From: Brachybacterium sacelli
GTDB taxonomy: Bacteria > Actinomycetota > Actinomycetes > Actinomycetales > Dermabacteraceae
Direction: 5' to 3'
Assembly: GCF_017876545.1 (NCBI RefSeq)
Contig: NZ_JAGIOD010000001.1
Span: 2,666,001 to 2,730,000, forward strand
DNA: 64,000 bases
In this document: piece after piece, positions 9,327-18,172 of the stretch
Position numbering within the stretch: position 1 is the stretch's first letter
Layout of the letters: each line of letters begins with the position of its first letter
Translations under genes and position numbers: made by a program
Notes under the pieces: model-generated
Database searches by the model: none
What the model was told of the DNA's origin: nothing
What the model saw: the letters and a program-made list of their open reading frames with translations, nothing else

Positions 9327-10340
9327 TCAGAGTGCGCGTAGGTGTCCCCGCGCTGGGACCGATTCCATGTCGTTGCGTCGGTCGCGGGCGGCGCGCAGCT
9401 CCTCGGCGAACCGGCTCGTGCCCTCAGCGGCTACGAGGAAGGATTCGATCTGTTCGTCGGTGAGTTCGGCGGTGAGCTGGTCGATGTCGTAGTGGGTCCA
9501 CCAGTCGGCCAGTTCGGTCCAGGTCAGCACGAACGCGCGCACGGGATACCGCACAGGCTCGCCATCGTCAGCCACTGCTGGGACAGGCCGGGGTGTGTGC
9601 TTCTTTGCTTTCGCGTTCTTGGCGCGAGCGAGAGCATCGGTGGCGAGCTGGTGCAGGTCGGCCTCGCGATCCTCTTGAGCGGTCTCGACGGCGGTGCGGA
9701 CAGCCTCGTAGATCGGGTGCACCGGGGCGCCGCCATCGATGCGCTCCAGCTCAGCACTCACCTGCTCGCGTAGGTCGGCGGGCTGGGCGGGGTCGTCGGC
9801 GATCTTCTGGAGGTAGCCGATCTTCTCCAGCGTGGTGTGGGACGCGCCGCCGGGAATCATCGCCGCCGCCTGCTCGCGGCTCTTCCCGGGTGCACCGCTT
9901 GACGGTGGTGCAAACTTTGCACCGCCGTCACTTCCCGGTTGATTTTCGGTGCTGAACCGGGCCGCAGCCTGCCGGCGGGCGGCGTCTTCGGCCATGAGCG
10001 CTTTCAGTTCCCGGTACAGCGCAGCCGCCTCGGTCTGGGTCAGCGGCTTGTGCAGGACGTTGTCGTCCTGCTCAGCCAGGAGGTGTCCGAGTCGGTCGGA
10101 GATGCCCGAGCGGACCCAGACGTTGACCGTCTTCCAGCCGAGCTGCTTGATTGCCGCCAACCGGCGCGCACCACAGACGAGCACACCATCTGGGGTGATA
10201 GTGACCGGTTGCAGGAGACCGCCGCGGTCGATGGAGGCGGCCAGCTCATCGATGTCACCCAGCTCGGTGCGGTGCCGCCGGCCCACCATGATCGAGGCGA
10301 CGGTGCGCTCCAGCTCGATGTATCCCGCTGGCGCGCTCAC
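9327..10340 (-). CDS. ParB/Srx-like DNA-binding protein
   Basis: 337 residues. The N-terminal 100 residues contain the ParB/sulfiredoxin fold with IDRGGLLQPVTITPDG and VCGARRLAAIKQLGW (the C/GxRR box). A helical region and a long charged C-terminus follow. ParB-like proteins bind DNA for partition or regulation; here it could stabilise the excised circle or control the operon. No parA partner is seen beside it. Its start overlaps the upstream stop by four bases (ATGA). Confidence 0.8.
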   Translation of the reverse strand: MSAPAGYIELERTVASIMVGRRHRTELGDIDELAASIDRGGLLQPVTITPDGVLVCGARRLAAIKQLGWKTVNVWVRSGISDRLGHLLAEQDDNVLHKPLTQTEAAALYRELKALMAEDAARRQAAARFSTENQPGSDGGAKFAPPSSGAPGKSREQAAAMIPGGASHTTLEKIGYLQKIADDPAQPADLREQVSAELERIDGGAPVHPIYEAVRTAVETAQEDREADLHQLATDALARAKNAKAKKHTPRPVPAVADDGEPVRYPVRAFVLTWTELADWWTHYDIDQLTAELTDEQIESFLVAAEGTSRFAEELRAARDRRNDMESVPARGHLRAL

Positions 10341-11224
10341 GACCCGTCACCCCCGTGCCGGTCACGACAACCGGGGGCGGCAAGGGAGACGGCGAGGATG
10401 AGGTCGTCGTCGCGCAGCAGCACCGGCAGCGTCTCGCCGATCAGCAGCCGCAGCAGCACGCCCCGCCCGGCAGTGGTGGCAGCGTAGGCAGGATGGGGGT
10501 TCCCGAGCAGCGCCTTCAACAGCGCGGTCCAGGAGCGGCCGGGGATGTCGAGGAGCGCGCGGGCGTGCTTGTCCCGCCGCAACGCCTCGTAGGTGGCCTG
10601 GCGGGTGCCGATCCTCGTCAGCGCCCCGCACACATGCTCCACCCCGGCGCGTGCCGTGGCCGGCGGCCAGCCCAGCAGCATGAACAACGCGATCGCGTCC
10701 TCGACCGCAGAGGACGCCGACGTGCACGCCCGCGCCGATGCCAATGAATCCACGTCCTCGTCGTGGGTGGTCGGAGGGTTATCGGCGATCTGGAACGCCG
10801 GGTGATAATCCGTCAGCGGGTTCTCGCGATCCGAGAAGCGTTCGGGGTCATGGAACGCCGAGACATGCGGGCGCCTGGCCTGGTGAACGGAGCACAGCAG
10901 CCCCTGGGCGCGTTCTTCGAAGATGCAGGTGATCCGCACCGCATGCGTGATGACCGCCCAGGAATCGGTAGCTTCCCGTGCCGCTTTGGTGCGCATCACG
11001 TCGAACGCCGCGCTGGCGGCCTCCCAGGGGTCTAGGCCGTGCTTGCGTGCGAGCGGTGCGTACTTCTCCGCGGTGAAGGCCATCAGTTCTGCCGCGGTGG
11101 GGTCGTGCTCCCACGCGGCCGGCCCTGCGGCGTGGAGTCGGTGCAGGAGCGTGCGTAGGCCCTCGCTAGTCGTGAAGTCCTCGCCGGTCTCGGTCGTGGT
11201 GGTGGTGAGCGTGTGCTCGGTCAT
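10337..11224 (-). CDS. Hypothetical protein upstream of parB
   Basis: About 295 residues from the ATG at 11222-11224 (MTEHTLTTTTTETG), with AGGAGG a few bases upstream. The frame is open to 11305, but that extension would read through the ribosome-binding site and a GTGCACCTG element. Mostly helical, with a segment (AEKYAPLARKHGLDPWEAAS) that resembles a helix-turn-helix or sigma-like region. No enzyme motif. Translationally coupled to parB; a regulatory or replication-accessory role is a guess. Confidence 0.55.
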   Translation of the reverse strand: MTEHTLTTTTTETGEDFTTSEGLRTLLHRLHAAGPAAWEHDPTAAELMAFTAEKYAPLARKHGLDPWEAASAAFDVMRTKAAREATDSWAVITHAVRITCIFEERAQGLLCSVHQARRPHVSAFHDPERFSDRENPLTDYHPAFQIADNPPTTHDEDVDSLASARACTSASSAVEDAIALFMLLGWPPATARAGVEHVCGALTRIGTRQATYEALRRDKHARALLDIPGRSWTALLKALLGNPHPAYAATTAGRGVLLRLLIGETLPVLLRDDDLILAVSLAAPGCRDRHGGDGS

Positions 11225-11319
11225 GGTCAGGGCACCTCCTGACAAGCAGGTGCACACGCCGTCCCCAACAACGACGTTCGCGCTCCGTGCCTTGGTGGTG
11301 CTCATGACCTTTCACCCGC

Positions 11320-11727
11320 TCAGTTCATCCCGACCCCAGGCCGCGACGGACCGTCCTGAGTCGTCTGGCTGCGTCCGAAGGCCGACAGCGGCGGCAACCG
11401 GCGCGCCCGACCCCCGAGACCGCGTAAACCGGTGGCCGTGGTGGCGCGCGTGCGACGGGCCAGCTCGACCTCGAAGTCGATACCCCGCCCCGCCAGTGCC
11501 GCGCCATGGCGGGTGAGCAGGTCCGTGGGCCGCACCCACTCCACACCCCGCGCCCGCCCTACGCCCGGAGCAGGCGTCTCGCTGTTCTTGCGACGGCGGG
11601 CCGTCTTTGCGGCCTGTACTGCCTCCGGTGTCTCTGTACCCTTCTCCGCAGCCTCGGCGGCGGTGCGGCTCGTGTCCGGCTCGCGCGACCGCTCACGCAG
11701 TTCGTGCTGCTGCTCGTCGCTGTTCAT
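11320..11727 (-). CDS. Small basic hypothetical protein
   Basis: 135 residues, ATG at 11725-11727 overlapping the stop of the DUF2637 gene by four bases. The N-terminus is very charged (Glu/Arg-rich, probably disordered). The middle, EWVRPTDLLTRHGAALAGRG, recalls a short conserved segment of ICE-borne mobilisation accessory proteins, and the rest is Arg/Gly-rich. A long frame covers it and the next two genes (11320-13383), but only this part has a start and spacing that fit the operon. Confidence 0.5.
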   Translation of the reverse strand: MNSDEQQHELRERSREPDTSRTAAEAAEKGTETPEAVQAAKTARRRKNSETPAPGVGRARGVEWVRPTDLLTRHGAALAGRGIDFEVELARRTRATTATGLRGLGGRARRLPPLSAFGRSQTTQDGPSRPGVGMN

Positions 11728-12488
11728 GGGTCTTTCGCCTCCTCGGTATCGGTGTGTTCGGTGTTGTCGCGAAGGTGCGCGCTGGCGAACCAGCGGCCGA
11801 TCGTGGAGGCATGGACGTCGAGTTCGCGGGCGATCTTCTTGTTCGACCAGCCCTGGCCCCGCAGTTCGCGTGCGCGTTCTCGCCGACGCGTGCCCGCGGT
11901 CCCGGTCCGACGGCGTGGAGCCGCCTCGATGGCTGGCGAGGCTTCTCCTGGCGCGCCGGCAGACGGCGGCGTCGTCAGCGGAATGAGTCTCGGTTCGGCA
12001 GAACCAGCGGAGGGTTCTCCCGGCCGCTCGGTTGCTGCTGGTGAAGGTTCGTCGGTGGCGGGCAGCGGACGGGTGAGGACGACGGTCAGGTGGGTGATCG
12101 CCAGCAGCACCACCGGCGGCACCGCCGCCACACTGGCGGCCAGCACACCGGGGACGTCGGCATCGGCGGCGACCACGGCGTGGATGGCGTTCGCGGTCAC
12201 CGAGACCGCGGCGCCACCGATCAGCAACCCCCACGGATACCAGGTCGACCGGTGCCCGGCCAGCGCGACGACGGAGACGGTGGCGACGACGATGATCCCG
12301 TCGACGATCAGCGGCCACGCCCACGCCTGCCCCGCACCCACGCCGCTCCTCGCGGCCAGATCGGCCAATGCGGTGAAAGACAGCCAGAAGGCTCCGGCGG
12401 CGATGAACACCGTCCCGGCAACGGCGGTGACCACGGCCCAGCGCCGGCCGGTCTGGCCCGTCTGCCGGTCGAGGGCGTGCGTGGTCAT
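11724..12488 (-). CDS. DUF2637 (SpdB-like) membrane protein with C-terminal HTH
   Basis: About 254 residues from MTTHALDRQTGQ. Four hydrophobic helices occupy about residues 18-140, as in DUF2637/Spd plasmid-spread proteins of Streptomyces-type elements. After a Pro/Ser-rich linker comes a helix-turn-helix (ARELRGQGWSNKKIARELDV). Such proteins assist intramycelial or intercellular spread of the element; the HTH suggests DNA contact at the membrane. Its ATG shares one base with the stop of the primase gene. Confidence 0.72.
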   Translation of the reverse strand: MTTHALDRQTGQTGRRWAVVTAVAGTVFIAAGAFWLSFTALADLAARSGVGAGQAWAWPLIVDGIIVVATVSVVALAGHRSTWYPWGLLIGGAAVSVTANAIHAVVAADADVPGVLAASVAAVPPVVLLAITHLTVVLTRPLPATDEPSPAATERPGEPSAGSAEPRLIPLTTPPSAGAPGEASPAIEAAPRRRTGTAGTRRRERARELRGQGWSNKKIARELDVHASTIGRWFASAHLRDNTEHTDTEEAKDP

Positions 12489-13447
12489 CACATCTCCCGC
12501 ACCCGCGACGACGGCCGCGTACCACTGGTGTCCCTGCTGAACCATCCGCCGTCGGCTGCCAGTGGCGAGGAGTGCTGCACCGGTGACGAGGACGAGTCCC
12601 GCACGCGGGCTTGGGGTTGGGCGGTGCGGTAGGCGGAGCGCACGGTCGCGGTGATCTCCCGCTCACCCAGTCCCGCGCCCGAGGCAGCAGCCGACAGCGC
12701 GTCGAGGGCGTCGGAGGCGGGGATGCCGTTCTCGGCGAGGCGGCATGCGGCCCAGAACAGGCCGCGGTTGCGTTCGCCCTCACCACGGGCGGCGACCCAC
12801 CCCGCCAGCCGCGCCACGTCCGCCTCCCGCGCCACACCCTGGCTCGCCGGGCGACGAGGTGCTGGGCGGGGGTCGAGGAAGTCCCGCAGCCGGTCCGCAT
12901 CCAGGCTGGCGGCGGGGCCGGTGTTGATCCTGTGCACCAGGTACCGGCTCGTGCTGCCGTTGATGAATTGGCGCGACGGCGGGGCGATGATGTAGCCGCC
13001 GTCGCCGCGGAAGTCGATCCCGGCACGCGCGGCCTGCCAGGACCGCTGCTCCGCCTCCGGGATGGCCGGGAAGTAGGCGTGCATCCCGCCCGACGGCGAC
13101 CGCACCAAGAACTCCCACCCGTCGACAATCCCGGCGCTGTCCGCGCGAGCAAATGCCTCGTAACCGTCGACCGGGCCGTGCACGTCGACGTCGACGACCA
13201 CGACACCCGAGGCGGCACCGGTGGGCAGGCCGATGTTCGCCGTTGGCGTCTGCCTCCACCACGCCTCCACCTGGCCGGGATCAGTTGTCGCATCGAGCAA
13301 TCCGTGCTCCGCGATCGGGCGCTTCCCGCCCGGCAGGCACGGGAACACCGGAATCCCGGCGGCCGCGAACTCCCGCGCGGCAACCGACAGTGGCCAGGAC
13401 TCGTTCATCCGCACCAGAGCCGCAGCAAACGCACCATGCTCAGACAT
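12488..13447 (-). CDS. Bifunctional DNA primase/polymerase (prim-pol) domain protein
   Basis: About 320 residues. The N-terminal AEP prim-pol domain has the metal-binding VVVVDVDVHG motif (Asp at about 87 and 89), IPVFPCLPGGKRP before it and GGYIIAPPS after it. A helical C-terminal part is lengthened by a Ser/Pro-rich tail. It would prime the transferred strand or support replication of the excised circle. Its start overlaps the ardC stop (TGATG) and its stop overlaps the next start, so it lies within one polycistron. Confidence 0.78.
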   Translation of the reverse strand: MSEHGAFAAALVRMNESWPLSVAAREFAAAGIPVFPCLPGGKRPIAEHGLLDATTDPGQVEAWWRQTPTANIGLPTGAASGVVVVDVDVHGPVDGYEAFARADSAGIVDGWEFLVRSPSGGMHAYFPAIPEAEQRSWQAARAGIDFRGDGGYIIAPPSRQFINGSTSRYLVHRINTGPAASLDADRLRDFLDPRPAPRRPASQGVAREADVARLAGWVAARGEGERNRGLFWAACRLAENGIPASDALDALSAAASGAGLGEREITATVRSAYRTAQPQARVRDSSSSPVQHSSPLAADGGWFSRDTSGTRPSSRVREM

Positions 13448-14571
13448 CACAGCCCCCGCACCAAACCCGGAGACAGCGCCGCGGGCTCTGGTTCCGGCAG
13501 CGGCTCCACCCGCCCCGCCGCTGGCCGTGCGGATGTTCTCTGCTCGTGGGTGACCTGTGTGCGGGCCGGCTGGTCGTGCTGCCGTGCCTCACGGTCAAGA
13601 CCCGGCGGCGTCCCGTCAGTGACCTGGGCGGTGTCGAGCTGGTCCAGGATCGTCGAGGCGGTCTTGCGGACCCGCTCGCCGGTGGCCTTGACGATCTCGA
13701 CCGGTTCCTTGCCATCCACCCTGGCCGCCCACGTCGAGACATACGGGATCGTGTAACCCGAGGTGTCCATGTGATGGGCGGCGCCAATCATCAGCGCGAC
13801 CGATTCGGCCTCAACCTCCCCGATCCCACGGTGCTGACGCGCGTCCTCCTGGTCGGGTCCGTGCATGAGTACGTGGCCGAGTTCGTGGGCAAGGGTCTTG
13901 ACCTGGGCGGCGGGGTCCATGTTCTGACGCACTGTCACCGTTTTCGCGGTGTAGTCGGTCATCCCGTTGGCGCCCTGGATCATGCCCTCGTGCGGCACCC
14001 GCAGCACCTCGAACCCACGCTCCTCAACCAGCTCGGACAGGCCATCCCAGAGTCCTGCCGGTGCTTCGCCTTCCAGCAGTTTCGGTGCCGGCGGCTCCGG
14101 GATCGGATCACCTGAGGTCTGGGAGGAGTCCCAGACGTAGGCGGGGCGAACGGCGATCATCTTCGACCGCACCACCTCACCGGGCCGCGGCTTCTCGCCC
14201 TTCCCGAGCCGCCGCCACGATTCGGCATCCGTCAGATTCGATGACGCGAAGCGGCCGGTGACCGGGGCGAAGATCATGTACCCCGGCTGACCTTTCTGCA
14301 CCTGCCGGCCCAGGCCCTGCCACTGGCGATAGCCGGCCACATACGACGGCATCGGCTCCGACACGCGGCCGGCCTCGTAGGCTGCCCCATGCTGCGCCCA
14401 GATCAGCAGCGTGTTCGAAAACGATCTCGCTCTAAACTGTGCAGCGAAGGTGAGCGCGCGGCGCCAGTCGTCACCGGAGACGAGCTGTTCGACAGCACCG
14501 GTCAGGCGCTCGTGCAGCTCATCGAGCTTGGCCTCTCGTGCGGCCCGGGCTTGCTCCCGTGTCCTGACCAT
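13447..14571 (-). CDS. ardC: ArdC-type antirestriction protein (ssDNA-binding + metalloprotease domain)
   Basis: 374 residues from the ATG at 14569-14571 (MVRTREQARAAREAK), with GGGAGGAG upstream; an earlier in-frame start at 14601 falls inside a hairpin and is less likely. The N-terminal half matches the ArdC ssDNA-binding domain (FSNTLLIWAQ, GYRQWQGLGRQVQKGQPG). The C-terminal half has the zinc peptidase signature HELGHVLMHG and a downstream glutamate. ArdC-type proteins protect incoming single strands from restriction. It is the first gene of the minus-strand operon, as expected for an early leading-region gene. Confidence 0.87.
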   Translation of the reverse strand: MVRTREQARAAREAKLDELHERLTGAVEQLVSGDDWRRALTFAAQFRARSFSNTLLIWAQHGAAYEAGRVSEPMPSYVAGYRQWQGLGRQVQKGQPGYMIFAPVTGRFASSNLTDAESWRRLGKGEKPRPGEVVRSKMIAVRPAYVWDSSQTSGDPIPEPPAPKLLEGEAPAGLWDGLSELVEERGFEVLRVPHEGMIQGANGMTDYTAKTVTVRQNMDPAAQVKTLAHELGHVLMHGPDQEDARQHRGIGEVEAESVALMIGAAHHMDTSGYTIPYVSTWAARVDGKEPVEIVKATGERVRKTASTILDQLDTAQVTDGTPPGLDREARQHDQPARTQVTHEQRTSARPAAGRVEPLPEPEPAALSPGLVRGL

Positions 14572-14599
14572 CGTGCCGGCTCCTCCCGCTACCCTGAGC

Positions 14600-14620
14600 A
14601 CCGAGCCGATCGGGCTCGGT
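14600..14620. promoter_or_regulatory. Perfect hairpin upstream of ardC
   Basis: ACCGAGCC and GGCTCGGT form an 8-bp perfect stem around a five-base loop, about 30 bases before the ardC start and next to a TCAGGTGCGCC element (14626-14636). No T-tract follows, so an operator or a leader hairpin is likelier than a terminator. Confidence 0.5.
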
Positions 14621-14759
14621 GACCATCAGGTGCGCCGGGAATACCAGCGAGCGAGAGACGGACAACGGATGGGCGGATGTGACCGTCAGGCGCGGTGGTG
14701 AACCCAACGTGTCCCCACCGGATTACCAGCCCACAAGCCGCCCAGGCGAGGCATCGGGC

Positions 14760-14779
14760 GAAGATGCGGATGTGCGTAT
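14760..14779 (+). repeat. 20-bp direct repeat shared by the 3' sides of two AraC genes
   Basis: GAAGATGCGGATGTGCGTAT occurs here and again at 18112-18131, each time about 30-45 bases beyond the stop of a minus-strand AraC gene. After the exact 20 bases similarity continues imperfectly (GGATGCGCAGATG against CAATGCGGACATG). It belongs to the duplicated AraC module rather than to the coding part. Confidence 0.6.
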
Positions 14780-14807
14780 CTCGGATGCGCAGATGCGTAT
14801 CGGACCA

Positions 14808-15749
14808 TCAGGCCGTTGACTTCCGTCGGCTGAGCTGCCGATAACGGGTCGGAGTCACACCAACGCACTCGCGAAACAACCGCGCGGCGTGGCCACGGCT
14901 GCGCCACCCGACCTGACGCATCGCTGCCTCCACGGGCAGGTCGGTCTCGCGCAGCAGACGCGCCAACCGTTCGGCACGCAACGTCGACAGGTACGTCATC
15001 GGTGTCTTCCCATAGGCATCCACGAAGACGCGACCGAGCTGGGACGGCGACAAGTGCACCGCGGCGGCAAGCTCGTGCAACGTCCACCGCTGTTCGGGTG
15101 CTCTGCGCAGAATCCCGGCCGCCTCGCGAACCTCGGCCCGCAGCGGTGAGAAATGACGGCAGAGGGGCAGACCGGGCAGCGTGGCCCGCTGCTGCGTCGG
15201 CGTCCGCCTCGCCTCGGTAGTCCTGACGTACGGCGTGATCACATCGAGGACAACGAACAGCAGCGCCTGGAGGCGATAGAACTTCTTCGGCGACGGTCCG
15301 TCGATGCTCAGCGCAACCATCTCGTCCAGCCACGGCATCAGCATCCCGGCACGGTCCTCACCGAGGTGCAGAATCTGGGCCGGTTCGGAGTACAACTCGG
15401 CGGCGAAGTCCTGGGCATCGAGCCGGTCGGCCAGCAATGCGGCATGCTGCCAGAACACCTGGTCCACGACGTAGTCCCGGTCCAGGTACAACGTGGTGAC
15501 CGTGATCGAGCCCTCGGGTTCGCTCCCGCACAGCGTGTTCGCCCCGAGCGCGACGACGTCACCAACCGTGACGGGCTTCTCGCCGAACTCGCTGAGCAGG
15601 ATCGCCGAGCCGTGCCGGATGAAGATCGACTTCACACAGTCATACGCGACCGGACCGATCGGGCGAGAAATCGTGCGTGAGCGGGCGAGGATCGGCGAGA
15701 AAATCTCAGCCGGCCGCTCACACGATCGCACTACGCGCCGGCCGCCCAC
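14808..15749 (-). CDS. AraC-family regulator 1 of the element's paralogous set
   Basis: About 313 residues. The N-terminal ligand/cupin-like domain has ILLSEFGEKPVTVGDVVALG and EPEGSITVTTLYLDRDY. The C-terminal AraC DNA-binding domain has two helix-turn-helix units (LAAAVHLSPSQLGRVFVDAY and AAMRQVGWRSRGHAARLFRE). The frame is open to 15845, but that start lies inside the promoter/operator of the divergent MFS gene; the GTG at 15749 has GCAGGAG in front and gives a length like its paralogues. Very similar AraC genes lie at 18.2, 23.2, 27.4, 36.7 and 45.8 kb. The target is unknown; the divergent efflux gene is the obvious candidate. Confidence 0.8.
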   Translation of the reverse strand: MGGRRVVRSCERPAEIFSPILARSRTISRPIGPVAYDCVKSIFIRHGSAILLSEFGEKPVTVGDVVALGANTLCGSEPEGSITVTTLYLDRDYVVDQVFWQHAALLADRLDAQDFAAELYSEPAQILHLGEDRAGMLMPWLDEMVALSIDGPSPKKFYRLQALLFVVLDVITPYVRTTEARRTPTQQRATLPGLPLCRHFSPLRAEVREAAGILRRAPEQRWTLHELAAAVHLSPSQLGRVFVDAYGKTPMTYLSTLRAERLARLLRETDLPVEAAMRQVGWRSRGHAARLFRECVGVTPTRYRQLSRRKSTA

Positions 15750-15812
15750 CGACTCACTCCTGCACGGCCACAGGTGTCCGCAAGCGCTCTCGGGTCCGCT
15801 CTCCCCACATGT

Positions 15813-15845
15813 TTGAACGATAGTTCTACTTGTACTATAGTTCAA
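15813..15845 (+). promoter_or_regulatory. Promoter and palindromic operator of the MFS gene at 15869
   Basis: -35 TTGAAC (15813-15818), 17-bp spacer, -10 TATAGT (15836-15841), then GAGGAGG before the ATG. The same bases form an inverted repeat, TTGAACGATAGT and ACTATAGTTCAA, with 11 of 12 positions paired around a nine-base centre. This is the expected target of the TetR encoded behind the transporter. Confidence 0.75.
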
Positions 15846-15868
15846 GTACCTACTTCGAGGAGGCTGTC

Positions 15869-17398
15869 ATGTCAGAGGTTGCAACCCGACGGGCGGGAGC
15901 GCGCGAGTGGGCGGGCCTGGCCCTGTTGGCGCTGCCGACCGTGCTACTGGGCCTGGACGTCACCGCGCTGTATTTGGTGCTGCCGAGCATGTCCGCAGCG
16001 CTCGACCCATCGGCGACGCAGACGCTGTGGATCATGGACGCTTACGGGTTCTTCATCGCCGGGTTTCTCATCACCATGGGGACCTTGGGCGACCGCATCG
16101 GCCGGCGACGCCTGCTCCTGATCGGCATGACGGCGTTCGCGATCGCGTCGGTTTTCGCGGCCTTTGCCCCCAGCGCCGAGCTGTTGATCCTGGCACGCGC
16201 CCTGCTCGGGATCGCGGGGGCCACGCTGATGCCCTCGACCCTGTCGTTGATCTCCAACATGTTCGCCGACGTGCGTCAACGCGCGGTCGCGATCGGGGTA
16301 TGGGCCACGATGTTCGCCCTGGGTATGGCGGCCGGACCCGTGGTCGGTGGAGCCCTGGTCGATGCGTTCTGGTGGGGTGCGGCGTTCCTGCTCGCAGTCC
16401 CCATCGCGATCGTCGTCCTGGTCGGCGCGAAGGCCGTCCGGCCCGAATATGCCGGCCCCCAAGCCGGGCGACTGGACCTGGCCAGCGTCGCCCTGTCCCT
16501 GGCGGCGATCCTGCCGGGCATCTACGCCGTCAAGCACGCCGCCTCCTACGGCGTGGACGCGAGCACGGCGATCCTCCTCGTCGTCGGTGCGGCCGCGGGT
16601 GTGCTATTTGTGCGCCGGCAACGCCGTCTGGCCTCGCCGTTGTTGGACGTCACGTTGTTCACCAACCGGGCCTTCTCCGCGGCACTGGCCGTGCTGCTGA
16701 TCGGGCTCGTCGGGGTCGGCGGCACCATGTATCTGGTCACCCAGTATCTCCAGCTCGTCGAGGGCCTCACCCCGTTCACCGCGGGCCTGTGGATGGGACC
16801 ACCGGCCTTGGCAATGTTCGCCGCCGCTATCGGTGCACCCTTGGTCGCCCGGCGTGTGCGACCGGGCCTAATGATGTCCGCCACCCTGGGTCTATCGGTG
16901 ATCGGCTATGCGCTGCTGGCAACGGCCGGTACCGGCGACACCGTGGCCGTGGTGGTCGGATTCGCGTTCGTCTACCTCGGCCTCGGCGCGATCGCCGCGC
17001 TGGGCACCGACATCGTGGTCGGCGCCGCACCGGCCTCGAAGTCTGGATCGGCTGCTGCGATGTCCGAGACTGTCCAAGAGCTTGGCATCGCCGTCGGCGT
17101 GGCGCTGCTCGGCAGCCTCAGCACCGCTCTCTACACCGCCCGCATGACAGCTCCCGCGCACATCTCACCCGAGATCGCCGAGCGCCTTACCGGCAGCCTC
17201 TCCGGCGCGCTCTCGGTCGCCGACCAGGTCCCCGCCGGGGTCGTGCATGCAGCGCAGGAAGCGTTCACCACCGGCGTGAACATCGCCTCGGCCGTGGCCG
17301 GCGGCGCCATCGTCGTGGCGACTGTCCTGTGTCTGGTGGCCCTGCGGCATGTCCGTCCGCTCGGTGAGGAACAGGATGTCGAAGCCGACCCTCGGTGA
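15869..17398 (+). CDS. MFS drug efflux transporter (DHA2, 14-TM type)
   Basis: 509 residues, about 14 hydrophobic helices. Motif A is seen as GTLGDRIGRRRLLLIG and the helix-4 region as LARALLGIAGATLMPSTLSL, as in the QacA/LfrA/SmvA branch that exports quaternary ammonium compounds, dyes or quinolones by proton antiport. Start chosen at the ATG after GAGGAGG (MSEVATRRAG); the earlier in-frame start at 15830 lies in the promoter. The stop overlaps a potential upstream start of the tetR gene behind it, giving a transporter-repressor operon under the palindrome at 15813-15845. Confidence 0.88.
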   Translation: MSEVATRRAGAREWAGLALLALPTVLLGLDVTALYLVLPSMSAALDPSATQTLWIMDAYGFFIAGFLITMGTLGDRIGRRRLLLIGMTAFAIASVFAAFAPSAELLILARALLGIAGATLMPSTLSLISNMFADVRQRAVAIGVWATMFALGMAAGPVVGGALVDAFWWGAAFLLAVPIAIVVLVGAKAVRPEYAGPQAGRLDLASVALSLAAILPGIYAVKHAASYGVDASTAILLVVGAAAGVLFVRRQRRLASPLLDVTLFTNRAFSAALAVLLIGLVGVGGTMYLVTQYLQLVEGLTPFTAGLWMGPPALAMFAAAIGAPLVARRVRPGLMMSATLGLSVIGYALLATAGTGDTVAVVVGFAFVYLGLGAIAALGTDIVVGAAPASKSGSAAAMSETVQELGIAVGVALLGSLSTALYTARMTAPAHISPEIAERLTGSLSGALSVADQVPAGVVHAAQEAFTTGVNIASAVAGGAIVVATVLCLVALRHVRPLGEEQDVEADPR

Positions 17399-17433
17399 CG
17401 GACTCGATTACCCTGGAACCCATAGGAGGGAGC

Positions 17434-18003
17434 ATGAGCGACAGCGATGAACACCCCATCGATGGACGGCGTGCCCGAGGCAACAAGCGCCGCGCCGAGA
17501 TCATCGATGCCACCCTCGCTGTCGTCACCCGTGACGGCGCGGCAGGCGTCACCCACCGGACCGTCGCCAAACAAGCCGGCATCACCACCAGTCTGAGCAC
17601 GTACTACTTCGCCACCCTCGACGACCTCCTCGTCGCTGCCCTTTCCAGCGTGGCCGACGCCTACACAGCCCACATCCGCCAGATCATCGACGCCCCCGGT
17701 GACAAGCTGCACGGCCTGGCCAAGCTGATCGTCAACTCTGGCGGGCCAGGGCGCGAACGAGCCTTAGCCGAACGCGAACTGTCGACGCTGGCCGCCCGCA
17801 GACCTGCCCTGGCACCGGTGGCCCGGCACTGGCGCGAGAACGTCGCGGAACTCGCCTCCACTCTCACCGACGACCCGCAGGCCATCGCCACGCTCGTCGC
17901 CGCCTCCGACGGCCTGTGCACCGCTATTCTCATCGACAACGTCCCCGCTGACATCGACTACGTCCACCGGGTTCTTTCCCAAGCTATCGGAACGCTGTTG
18001 TAA
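17434..18003 (+). CDS. TetR-family repressor of the DHA2 pump
   Basis: 189 residues. N-terminal HTH: IIDATLAVVTRDGAAGVTHRTVAKQAGITTSLSTYYFATLDDL region (residues about 20-62), followed by an all-helical ligand domain. The ATG at 17434 is preceded by ATAGGAGGG; the more upstream frame start at 17395 lacks this. It is co-transcribed with the efflux gene and probably represses both through the palindrome at 15813-15845, with release by the pump's substrate. Confidence 0.85.
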   Translation: MSDSDEHPIDGRRARGNKRRAEIIDATLAVVTRDGAAGVTHRTVAKQAGITTSLSTYYFATLDDLLVAALSSVADAYTAHIRQIIDAPGDKLHGLAKLIVNSGGPGRERALAERELSTLAARRPALAPVARHWRENVAELASTLTDDPQAIATLVAASDGLCTAILIDNVPADIDYVHRVLSQAIGTLL

Positions 18004-18111
18004 CTCAGAGATGTCTCCCCTGGCGGGGGGGACTGGTGAGACGTGATGCCACGGCTCAAGGGTGAGCATCTGGGCGGTGATGCAGGGATGGCAGGCGCGT
18101 AGGTAGTGGGT

Positions 18112-18131
18112 GAAGATGCGGATGTGCGTAT
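18112..18131 (+). repeat. Second copy of the 20-bp AraC-flank repeat
   Basis: Identical to 14760-14779; lies between the tetR stop and the stop of the AraC gene at 18173. The rest of 18004-18172 holds only a GC-rich hairpin (GTCTC to GAGAC) just after tetR, without a T-tract. Confidence 0.6.
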
Positions 18132-18172
18132 TGCCAATGCGGACATGTGTGTCGCGGGCTTCAGGCTGTGGC

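Noticed and set aside
11320..13383. 687-codon open frame on the minus strand
   Set aside because: Only its last 135 codons have a start, spacing and composition of a gene; the rest is a GC-rich shadow of the DUF2637 and primase genes.
18004..18060. Rho-independent terminator after tetR
   Set aside because: A hairpin is possible (GTCTC/GAGAC), but it is irregular and lacks a T-tract.
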